Part shown: positions 7,475 to 14,804 of the stretch, piece by piece
Layout: every line of letters begins with the position of its first letter
Numbering within the stretch: the stretch's first letter is position 1
Origin: Candidatus Latescibacterota bacterium
GTDB lineage: Bacteria; Latescibacterota; 4484-107; B68-G9
NCBI GenBank assembly: GCA_012962735.1
Contig: DTXA01000240.1
Location: forward strand, 1-17,444
Direction of reading: 5' to 3'
Length of the DNA stretch: 17,444 bases
Program-made: the position numbers and the translations under genes
Notes under the pieces: generated by a model
The model's input: only the letters and a program-made list of their open reading frames with translations
Told to the model about the DNA's origin: nothing
Databases searched by the model: none

Positions 7475-8331
7475 GGTGGACGGCGCCCTTGGCCGTGCTG
7501 ATAGGGACCGGCGCATGGGCCGGACCGTTGGAGGAGGTTCGGGACCTCTTCGAAGCGGGCAGGTACGGGGAGGCCCGGGTTAAGGTCGAGGTATATCTCG
7601 AGTCCCATCCGGACGACCCGGAGGGGCTCTACTGGAGGGGGGAGCTCGAGCCGGACGCCCGGGTCTCCCAGGGGTACTACCGAAAGCTTCTGCGCCTGTG
7701 TCCCGAGCATCCCCTGGCCGCCCGCGCCCGCCTCCGGACGGCCCAGTACCTGTATGTCCGGGGGAAGTACAGGGCCGCTTTGGAGCAGCTCCGGCGCATC
7801 GCGGAGGATTTCCCGGACCATTCCCTGGCTCTGTGCTGGGCCGGGAGGGCCCTTATGGCGGCCGGGGAGCCTGGGAAAGCTCGGAGGGAGTTCCTGAGGG
7901 CGCTCTCAAACGCCCGCACTCCCGAAGACTCCTTGAGGGCCTTGGTCGGCCTTTCGGAGGCCTGTCTTGGGGAGGGTCTCTGGGAGGAGGCTTTGCATTG
8001 CGCCGAAACAGCCTCGAGCCTTCCCGGGTCCCGGGATTGGGCCCGGTTTCTCTCGGACCGGATCGCCATTTGTCGCAAGCGGCTCGAGGAGCTCCGAAGG
8101 CCTGAGGTCCTCAAGGGATACGTGCTCCAGGTGGGGGCTTTCCGGGGGGAGGCCCAGGCCCGGAGGCGCTGTGAGGAGCTAAGGAAGGCGGGATATGCCG
8201 CTTGGGTGAAGGAGAAGCAGGTGCGGGGGGAGCGCTGGTATGCAGTATGGGTCGGGCCGTACACCTCTCGGGAGGAGGCGAAGAGGGCCTCTAAGGCCTT
8301 CTCCGAGGCATGGGTTTTGAAGATCCCTTAA
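7471..8331 (+). CDS. TPR-SPOR envelope protein
   Basis: 286 residues. MRWTAPLAVLIGTGAWA is a Sec signal peptide, followed by TPR-like helical repeats (about 18-205; e.g. LFEAGRYGEARVKVEVYLESH and YVRGKYRAALEQLRRI). A complete SPOR domain occupies 214-286 (GYVLQVGAFRGEAQARRRCEEL ... WYAVWVGPYTSREEAKRAS). It should be periplasmic, using SPOR to reach denuded peptidoglycan at the septum and TPRs to recruit partners. The GTG at 7471 overlaps the nitroreductase stop and gives the signal peptide; the frame is open further upstream but that part would overlap the nitroreductase by about 250 bases. Stop TAA at 8329-8331 is followed within 14 bases by mutS. Confidence 0.85.
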   Translation: MRWTAPLAVLIGTGAWAGPLEEVRDLFEAGRYGEARVKVEVYLESHPDDPEGLYWRGELEPDARVSQGYYRKLLRLCPEHPLAARARLRTAQYLYVRGKYRAALEQLRRIAEDFPDHSLALCWAGRALMAAGEPGKARREFLRALSNARTPEDSLRALVGLSEACLGEGLWEEALHCAETASSLPGSRDWARFLSDRIAICRKRLEELRRPEVLKGYVLQVGAFRGEAQARRRCEELRKAGYAAWVKEKQVRGERWYAVWVGPYTSREEAKRASKAFSEAWVLKIP

Positions 8332-8344
8332 AGGGGGGATGAGG

Positions 8345-11300
8345 ATGTCCGAACTCACCCCGATGTTGGAGCAGTACCGTCGAATTAAGGCACAGTATCC
8401 GGACGCCCTCGTGCTCTTCCGTATGGGGGATTTCTACGAGATATTCTTCGAGGACGCCCACATAGCCTCCAAGGTCTTGGGCATAGTCCTCACCTCACGA
8501 AACCACGGCAAGTCCGCCTCGGTGCCCTTGGCGGGCATACCGCACCACGCCTTAGATCAGTACCTCCCGAAACTCGTGCGCGCCGGTTACAAGGTGGCGG
8601 TGTGCGAACAGGTGGAGGACCCGAGGAAGGCCAAGGGCATTGTGCGGCGGGAGGTGGTGGAGGTAGTCACCCCGGGTACGGCCCTCTCGGAACGTCTCTT
8701 GGAGGAAAAGCGTGCAAACTTCTTAGCCTCGATCGCCCCTGGGAGGGGAAGGTACGGCCTCTGTCTTGCGGAGGCCTCCACCGGGACTTTCCGCGTCACC
8801 GAGCTTTCCCATGAGGAACTGTGGGAGGAGCTGGAGAGGGTTACACCCTCCGAGGTGCTGGTGCCGGAGAGGGAACATGAACTGGCCGAGGCCGTAAAGG
8901 GTCGCCTGCCCGGGGTCTTCTTGGCTAAGGTGGAGGACTGGCACTTCGGGCACGACCGGGCCAGGGAGAGGCTGTGCGAGCACTTCGGCGTCACGTCGCT
9001 TAAGGGTTTCGGGTGCGAGGATCTGGCCGACGGGATCAGGGCCGCTGGGGCTGCCTTAGAGTACCTCTCGGAGAACCAGCGTGGGAGGGTGGGCCACATC
9101 ACCCACCTTTCCAGGTACGACCGCTCCGCCTATATGCTCTTGGACAGGACGGCGGCGAGGAACTTAGAAATCCTCTCCTCCTTCCAGGGCGGGAAGGAGG
9201 GGTCCCTGCTGGCCCTCTTGGACCGCACAAGGACGCCCATGGGCGGCAGGAAGCTCAGGGAGTGGCTCTCCCGACCCCTCAGGCAGGTGGCACCCATAGA
9301 GGAGAGGCTGGAAGCGGTGGAGGCCCTCTTGGACGAGCCCAGGTGGTGGGATGTGGTCCGGGCTTTGGAGGGCATACAGGATATGGAGCGGATAACCGCC
9401 AGGGCGGCCTGCGGACGGGCAAACGCCAGGGACCTGGTGGCCCTGCGCCGCTCCTTGGAGGCCTTGCCACGCCTCGCAGACACCCTGGAGGGCTCCGGGG
9501 CGGGGATGCTGGAGCGATGCCGGAAGGCCATAGGGGGGTTGGAGCCCTTGGCCGAGGCGATAGGCGAGGCCTTGGTGGAAGACCCCCCCCTCTCCCTCAC
9601 AGAGGGGGGCCTGATACGGGACGGGTACCATGAGGAGCTCGATGAACTGAGGTCCATAAGCCGGGATGGGAAGAATTGGATAGCGAGACTCCAAGCCCGG
9701 GAACAGCGCCGCACAGGGATCCCATCCCTCAAGGTGAGGTACAACAAGGTCTTCGGGTACTACATAGAGGTCACAAAGCCCAACTTAGACAGGGTACCTC
9801 AGGACTACATCCGCAAGCAAACCTTGGTGAACGTCGAACGTTTCATCACCCCAGAGCTCAAGGAATACGAAGCTAAGGTCCTCTCGGCGGAGGAGCGCAT
9901 GGGGGAGCTGGAGTACGAGCTTTTCGTCCAGCTCAGGGAGGAGGTCGCCAGGTGGGCCTCCCAGGTACAGAGAGCGGCGGATGCGGTGGCCACTGTAGAC
10001 GTTCTGGCATCCTTAGCACAGGTGGCGAAGGAGGAAGGATATGTGAGGCCCGAGGTGGCCAAGGACGACCTCCTGGAGATCAGGGACGGAAGGCATCCCG
10101 TGGTGGAGAAGGCCATGGGGAGGGGCCAGTTCGTGCCGAACGACCTGAAGGTGGATACCAAAGACGAGCAGATATGGATAATTACAGGCCCCAATATGGC
10201 AGGTAAGTGCGTTTCGGGGGACACTCTGGTCTTCACAGATAGAGGGCTCCTGCCCATAGCCGAGCTTATGCCGGACGGAGCCCCCATAGGCGAGTTCTCC
10301 GAGGTAAGCCTTCGGGTGAGGGGGCTAGACGGCGTGACCCACGCCTCCCATTTCTACAGGGGCGGCAGGAAGGCAACGGTTAAGCTGACCACCCGCATGG
10401 GATATAGCTTAGAGGGCACCCCCGAACATAAGGTCTGGGTGAGGAATCAGGGCGGGAGCGAGGGATGGAAGAGGCTCGAGAACGTAACCGAGGGGGACGC
10501 TATCGCCATAGAGCGCAGGATAGACCTCTGGGGACAGGAGACAGCCGTGGACCCCTCCGTTGCCGAGCGTTTAGAGGATGCGAGGAAGAGTTACAGGCTT
10601 CCGAGGAAGCTGGATGAGGACTTGGCCTACATGATGGGCTTACTGGTCGGCGACGGTACACTTGCGTACCGCAATTCGGTCCACCTCTGTACCGAGGATC
10701 CGTTCATAGCGGAAGAGTTCAAGCGCATAGTCCGTAAACTCTTCGGATATGAGGTAAAATGTAAGGCGAACGGGGTGGGCTACTTCATAACCAGCAGGCA
10801 GATAAGAGCCTTCTTGAAAAACCTTGGGCTCGGATACGTCAGAGCGCACGAGAAGTGCGTACCCAAGTCCGTAATGAGGGCACCTAAGCACATCGTAATA
10901 TCCTTCCTCCAGGGGCTGTTCGACACCGACGGATTCGTGGAGAAACGACGCTGGAACGTCCGACTTTCGACGTTCTCACCCAGGTTAGCTAAGGAGGTCC
11001 AGTTGCTCCTCCTGAACTTGGGCATAATCGCCTCCCTTCATATGAAGAGAACCTCGGCCAGGCCGAGCTACCGCATTTCGATAGACCGGGCCGACGCCAT
11101 CGCATTCCACATGACAGTGGGGTTCCGCCTTCCCCGTAAGAGGGAGAGGATGGACTTGGCCTCGGAGAGGCGCATGCCCAACGGGGGGATACCTTGCCTC
11201 GAGGGCGCGCTCAAGGACAAGCCGGTGGCGTTGAAGGAGAACAAGAGCGTCAACTCGATATTCTACACATATATCCCGAGCGGACGGGACATATCCCACG

Positions 11301-12199
11301 ACAAACCCGATGGCGTGGACTGTCCGGAGCTTGAGGCTTTAAGCTCAAGGCATTACTTCTACGATAAGGTCGCCAAGGTCGAACATGGGGAGGCTGAGGT
11401 GTACGACCTCTCCGTCCCCGTGGACCACGCTTATATTGCGGACGGCTTCGTAAGCCACAACTCCACCTTCGTCCGTCAGGTAGGTATAATTGTCCTCATG
11501 GCCCAGATGGGAAGTTTCGTTCCGGCCAAATACGCACACATAGGAATAGTTGACAGGATATTCACGAGAGTGGGGGCCTCCGACAACTTAGCCGCCGGGG
11601 AGAGCACATTCTTGGTGGAGATGCATGAGGCTGCCAACATCCTCCACAACGCAACTCCCAAAAGCCTTGTGCTTTTAGATGAGGTAGGCCGTGGGACCAG
11701 CACCTTCGATGGACTCAGCCTGGCCTGGGCCATCGTCGAGTTCCTCCACAACGAGCCCCAGGTGCGGGCCAGGACGCTCTTCGCCACCCACTACCACGAG
11801 CTGACGGAGCTCGAGCGCTTCCTACCGAGGGTGCGCAACTACAACATGGCCGTAAGAGAGGACAGGGGCGGAGTGGCGTTCCTCCACAAGGTGGTCCCGG
11901 GGGGATGCGACCACAGCTACGGCATCCACGTAGCAAAGCTCGCTGGCCTGCCTTCCCAGGTGGTCAGGAGGGCTGAGGAGGTACTGGCCAACTTAGAGGC
12001 CCAGGAGCTCGACCCCCTCTACAGGAGGAGAAGGAGGAGGTCCGGCAGGGTTGCGCAGGCACAGATGGACCTCTTCCGGAATTTACAGGAGCCCCCGATA
12101 CTCAAGGAGCTCAGGAACCTCAATCCTTACGAGATCACCCCCATGCAGGCGCTCCAGAAGATAGAGGAGTGGTGGAAGAGATGGGGGAATGGAAAATAG
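8345..12199 (+). CDS. mutS: DNA mismatch recognition ATPase MutS, interrupted by an in-frame intein
   Basis: The frame encodes 1286 residues counted from ATG 8339; ATG 8345 is preferred because ggggggatg then gives a spaced ribosome binding site and the protein begins MSELTPMLEQY. Counting from 8339, Phe32-Tyr33-Glu34 in MGDFYEIFFEDA is the mismatch-stacking motif. The connector, lever/clamp and ATPase domains follow, with Walker A GPNMAGK|S, Walker B LVLLDEVGRGTSTFDG (Asp1114, Glu1115) and TLFATHYHELTELE. A 418-residue intein replaces nothing but is inserted between Lys623 and the next Ser. The spliced protein is 868 residues counted from 8339 (866 from the preferred ATG 8345), normal for MutS. 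MutS binds mismatches as a dimer and loads MutL using ATP. mutL overlaps or follows immediately. The extein looks intact, so activity depends on splicing. Confidence 0.95.
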   Translation: MSELTPMLEQYRRIKAQYPDALVLFRMGDFYEIFFEDAHIASKVLGIVLTSRNHGKSASVPLAGIPHHALDQYLPKLVRAGYKVAVCEQVEDPRKAKGIVRREVVEVVTPGTALSERLLEEKRANFLASIAPGRGRYGLCLAEASTGTFRVTELSHEELWEELERVTPSEVLVPEREHELAEAVKGRLPGVFLAKVEDWHFGHDRARERLCEHFGVTSLKGFGCEDLADGIRAAGAALEYLSENQRGRVGHITHLSRYDRSAYMLLDRTAARNLEILSSFQGGKEGSLLALLDRTRTPMGGRKLREWLSRPLRQVAPIEERLEAVEALLDEPRWWDVVRALEGIQDMERITARAACGRANARDLVALRRSLEALPRLADTLEGSGAGMLERCRKAIGGLEPLAEAIGEALVEDPPLSLTEGGLIRDGYHEELDELRSISRDGKNWIARLQAREQRRTGIPSLKVRYNKVFGYYIEVTKPNLDRVPQDYIRKQTLVNVERFITPELKEYEAKVLSAEERMGELEYELFVQLREEVARWASQVQRAADAVATVDVLASLAQVAKEEGYVRPEVAKDDLLEIRDGRHPVVEKAMGRGQFVPNDLKVDTKDEQIWIITGPNMAGKCVSGDTLVFTDRGLLPIAELMPDGAPIGEFSEVSLRVRGLDGVTHASHFYRGGRKATVKLTTRMGYSLEGTPEHKVWVRNQGGSEGWKRLENVTEGDAIAIERRIDLWGQETAVDPSVAERLEDARKSYRLPRKLDEDLAYMMGLLVGDGTLAYRNSVHLCTEDPFIAEEFKRIVRKLFGYEVKCKANGVGYFITSRQIRAFLKNLGLGYVRAHEKCVPKSVMRAPKHIVISFLQGLFDTDGFVEKRRWNVRLSTFSPRLAKEVQLLLLNLGIIASLHMKRTSARPSYRISIDRADAIAFHMTVGFRLPRKRERMDLASERRMPNGGIPCLEGALKDKPVALKENKSVNSIFYTYIPSGRDISHDKPDGVDCPELEALSSRHYFYDKVAKVEHGEAEVYDLSVPVDHAYIADGFVSHNSTFVRQVGIIVLMAQMGSFVPAKYAHIGIVDRIFTRVGASDNLAAGESTFLVEMHEAANILHNATPKSLVLLDEVGRGTSTFDGLSLAWAIVEFLHNEPQVRARTLFATHYHELTELERFLPRVRNYNMAVREDRGGVAFLHKVVPGGCDHSYGIHVAKLAGLPSQVVRRAEEVLANLEAQELDPLYRRRRRRSGRVAQAQMDLFRNLQEPPILKELRNLNPYEITPMQALQKIEEWWKRWGNGK
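10208..11461 (+). mobile_element. MutS Walker-A intein (418 aa, class 1, with LAGLIDADG endonuclease)
   Basis: The intein starts with Cys1 directly after GPNMAGK and ends with Ser-His-Asn directly before STFVRQ, so Cys1, penultimate His417, Asn418 and Ser+1 match a standard class 1 splicing site. Block A is CVSGDTLVFTDRG (1-13), block B is GTPEHKVWV (70-78; Thr71, His74), block F includes VYDLSVPVDHAYIADG (398-413; His407) and block G is GFVSHN. Between blocks B and F lies a homing endonuclease. No stop or frameshift interrupts it. Excision rejoins Lys and Ser of the P-loop exactly. By family knowledge it should self-splice after translation. It is selfish in origin; whether it also regulates MutS is open. 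Confidence 0.96.
10595..11200 (+). other. LAGLIDADG (dodecapeptide) homing endonuclease domain inside the intein
   Basis: Two dodecapeptide motifs are present: LAYMMGLLVGDGTL at intein residues 139-152 (10622-10663) with acidic Asp149, and ISFLQGLFDTDGFV at 231-244 (10898-10939) with Asp241. The 78-residue spacing between them and the basic, aromatic-rich sequence between and after them fit a single-chain two-motif LAGLIDADG nuclease. Both catalytic acids are present, so it may still cut an intein-less mutS allele at the Walker A site (atggcaggtaag|tccacc). Domain borders are approximate. Confidence 0.85.
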
Positions 12200-12200
12200 T

Positions 12201-13886
12201 ATGGCCAAAATCCGCATACTTCCGGAGCATATAGTCAACAAGATAGCGGCCGGAGAGGTCGTGGAGCGGCCTGCATCCGTGGTCAAGGAGCTGGTGGAAA
12301 ACTCCCTCGATGCGGGGGCTTCCTCGGTGGACGTCCTGGTGCGCAGGGGTGGAAGGGAGCTGGTGCAGGTGGCGGACGACGGGGAGGGTATGAGCAGGGA
12401 GGACGCGCTGTTGGCCCTCTCCCGCCATGCGACCAGTAAGATATCCTCTGAAAGAGACTTAGAGACCATCTCCACTTTGGGATTCCGTGGGGAGGCCCTG
12501 CCCAGCATAGCTGCGGTCTCCAGGCTTACCCTCTCGACAAAGAGGGAGGGGGATATAGCCGGAACCGAAGTCTCGGTGGAGGGGGGTGTCCTGAGGGACG
12601 TGCGGGAGGTGGGAAGGGACGTGGGTACGACGGTAGAGGTCAGGGACCTCTTCTTCAACACTCCGGCCCGCAGAAAGTTCCTGAGGTCCACCGAGACCGA
12701 ACTTCGCCACATTACCCAGGTCGTGACCGAGCTGGCCTTGGCCCACCCGGATGTAGCGTTCTCTCTCTTCCACGGAAGTCGTAGGCTTATGGTGCTGCCC
12801 AAGAGGGACGGCCTCTTAGCCAGGATGGAGGACGTGTTCGGGAGGGAGAGGATGGTCAAGGTCATCTCTGTGTCCTTCCGGGCCAAAGGGATAAAGGTGG
12901 AGGGTGCGGTGGGACTCCCGGAGCTGGCCCGCAGGTCGGGCGTCCACCAGTTCTTCTTAGTCAACAGCCGGCCCATCGTCCACAGGAACCTGAGCCACGC
13001 AGTTTACCTCGGGTACGGGGAGCTGCTCCCCAGGGAGACATCCCCCTTCTTCGTGCTTTCACTGCGCATAGACCCCAAGGCTGTGGACGTCAATGTCCAT
13101 CCCACGAAGCGGGAGGTGAGGTTCTCCGACGAGAGGGCGGTGTTCAATGCTGTGGTCCAGGCGGTCAAAAGCGCCCTCCAGAACGAGGCCGTGGTCCCCC
13201 CGCTGAAGTATCCCGAGGTCTCCTCCAGGGCGGAGGGGGTGAGGGAGGCGGTCGAGAAGTACATAACCAGGGCCCAGCAGATCTCCCTTTCGTTGGAGGT
13301 ACCGCGGCCAGAGGAGCACCGGCCTGTTCCCCTCTGGCAGGCGCACAACAGGTACATCTTCGCCCAGGTCAAAAACGGCATAATAATTGTGGACCAGCAC
13401 GCCGCCCACGAGAGGGTACTGTACGAGGAGGCCCTGCGCAACCTCTCCGGTGGAAAACCCCGCTCCCAGCAGTTGCTCTTCTCGGCCGTGCTGACGCTAT
13501 CGCCCGTGGAGATACGCTTTTTAGAGGAATCCGGTCCACTTTTGGAGGCCCTTGGGTTCGCTGTAAGGGTGTTAGGGCGGGATGTGGTGGCTGTGGATGC
13601 GGTTCCCGCAGGCCTTGGGTCCAGATGGCAGGATGGGGCCCTGTTCTCCGAGCTTATAGGGGAACTGGCCGAGGGGAGCACAGGTGCGGGGCTCAAGGAG
13701 AAGCTGGCCACTGTATACAGTTGCCACGCAGCCATAAGGGCGGGGGAGCCCCTCTCCCCCCGGCAGATGCAGCAGCTCATAGACCAGCTCTTCGCAACCG
13801 AACAGCCCTTCGTGTGTCCGCACGGCAGGCCCACGCTCATCAGGGTCCCCCTTGAGGACCTGGACAGGCAGTTCGGGAGGCGGTGA
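12201..13886 (+). CDS. mutL: DNA mismatch repair protein MutL with nicking endonuclease motif
   Basis: 561 residues from ATG 12201 (family start MAKIRILPEHIVNKIAAGEVVERP, quoted partially: KIAAGEVVERP); ATG 12189 would add MENS. The GHKL ATPase domain shows KELVENSLDAG (Glu30, Asn34), DDGEGM, RHATSKI, TLGFRGEAL and GTTVEVRDLFFNTPARRKFL. The C-terminal dimerisation domain contains DQHAAHERVLYE (Asp398 to Glu409), the DQHA(X)2E(X)4E metal-binding nickase motif, plus SCHAAIRAG and CPHGRPT that complete the zinc/manganese site. MutL is the mismatch-activated ATPase that links MutS to incision; with this motif it cuts the nascent strand itself and no MutH is needed. At 561 residues it is on the short side, with a reduced linker. 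It directly follows mutS and overlaps miaA. Confidence 0.96.
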   Translation: MAKIRILPEHIVNKIAAGEVVERPASVVKELVENSLDAGASSVDVLVRRGGRELVQVADDGEGMSREDALLALSRHATSKISSERDLETISTLGFRGEALPSIAAVSRLTLSTKREGDIAGTEVSVEGGVLRDVREVGRDVGTTVEVRDLFFNTPARRKFLRSTETELRHITQVVTELALAHPDVAFSLFHGSRRLMVLPKRDGLLARMEDVFGRERMVKVISVSFRAKGIKVEGAVGLPELARRSGVHQFFLVNSRPIVHRNLSHAVYLGYGELLPRETSPFFVLSLRIDPKAVDVNVHPTKREVRFSDERAVFNAVVQAVKSALQNEAVVPPLKYPEVSSRAEGVREAVEKYITRAQQISLSLEVPRPEEHRPVPLWQAHNRYIFAQVKNGIIIVDQHAAHERVLYEEALRNLSGGKPRSQQLLFSAVLTLSPVEIRFLEESGPLLEALGFAVRVLGRDVVAVDAVPAGLGSRWQDGALFSELIGELAEGSTGAGLKEKLATVYSCHAAIRAGEPLSPRQMQQLIDQLFATEQPFVCPHGRPTLIRVPLEDLDRQFGRR

Positions 13887-14794
13887 TGCGGGTGTTGGCT
13901 GTGGTGGGGCCCACGGCAGTGGGCAAGACAGCTCTCGGGATCGCCTTGGCGGAGGCCCTCGGCGGTGAGGTGGTATCTGCGGACTCCCGCCAGGTGTATC
14001 GGTATATGGACATCGGCACAGCCAAGCCCACCCCAGAGCAGCGGATGAGGGTCCCCCACCATATGATAGATGTGGTCCTGCCCGACCAGTACTTCAGCGC
14101 AGGGGAGTACGCCAGATTGGCGGCTGAGGCCATACAGGACGTGGCACGGAGGGGTAAGCTCCCCGTCGTGGTAGGGGGCTCCGGGCTGTACATCTCGGCC
14201 CTTTTCGACGGGCTCTTCGAGGAGGGGGCCAGGGACCCGGCCCTGCGCTGGGCCCTTAGGGAGCGGGCCCGGATGGGGGGCTCGGAGGCCCTGCATAGGG
14301 AATTAAGGGAGGTGGACCCAGAGGCCGCCGCCCGCATCCACCCCCACGACCTCCAGCGGATCGTGCGGGCCTTAGAGGTATACAGGACCACGGGAAGGCC
14401 TCTTTCCTCCTGGCAGCGCGAGCGAAGGCCCCGCCTCAGGGCACAGGTGACCTGGGTGGGCTTAGATATGGACCGAGGGGAACTGTACCGCAAAATAGAC
14501 GCCCGGGTGGAGGAGATGATGGACAGGGGCCTGATCGAAGAGGTGCGGGCCCTCCTCGAGATGGGGTACAGCCCGGAGCTCCCGGCCCTGCGCACGGTGG
14601 GGTACAAGGAGGTGTTCCCGTACTTGGAGGGAAGACGGGATTTGGAGGGGACTATAGCCCAGATACGGCGTAACACCCGCTCCTACGCCCGCAGGCAGCT
14701 CACCTGGTTCCGCAGGGACCCTCGCATCAGGTGGCTGGACGCCGGAGCGGGCGAGGAGGCCCTCATAAGGACGATCTCGGCCATTTTGGGATAG
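13886..14794 (+). CDS. miaA: tRNA dimethylallyltransferase
   Basis: 302 residues. The enzyme transfers a dimethylallyl group from DMAPP to N6 of A37 in tRNAs that read UNN codons. Visible are the P-loop GPTAVGKT (8-15), the tRNA/substrate motif SADSRQVYRYMDIGTAKP (31-48), VVVGGSGLYI and TVGYKEVFPYL, and the C-terminal RNTRSYARRQLTWFRRD. ATG 13886 is preferred over GTG 13883 because gggagg lies 5 bases upstream; it shares its first base with the mutL stop. mutS-mutL-miaA neighbourhoods are common in bacteria, where mutL and miaA often share an operon. All key residues look intact. Confidence 0.95.
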   Translation: MRVLAVVGPTAVGKTALGIALAEALGGEVVSADSRQVYRYMDIGTAKPTPEQRMRVPHHMIDVVLPDQYFSAGEYARLAAEAIQDVARRGKLPVVVGGSGLYISALFDGLFEEGARDPALRWALRERARMGGSEALHRELREVDPEAAARIHPHDLQRIVRALEVYRTTGRPLSSWQRERRPRLRAQVTWVGLDMDRGELYRKIDARVEEMMDRGLIEEVRALLEMGYSPELPALRTVGYKEVFPYLEGRRDLEGTIAQIRRNTRSYARRQLTWFRRDPRIRWLDAGAGEEALIRTISAILG

Positions 14795-14804
14795 GAGCGC
14801 GACC

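Noticed and set aside
10208..11461. Intein region as a separate gene or as a frameshifted mutS
   Set aside because: The frame is continuous, the borders fall exactly at Cys and His-Asn|Ser, and flanking MutS sequence joins perfectly at the P-loop.
12083..12976. Minus-strand open frame (297 codons) opposite mutL
   Set aside because: Antisense shadow with Ser/Leu/Pro-rich composition and no recognisable domain.
13004..14296. Long minus-strand open frame (430 codons) across mutL and miaA
   Set aside because: It is antisense to two strongly conserved genes; GC-rich codon use creates long stop-free complements. No start region or protein family recognised.
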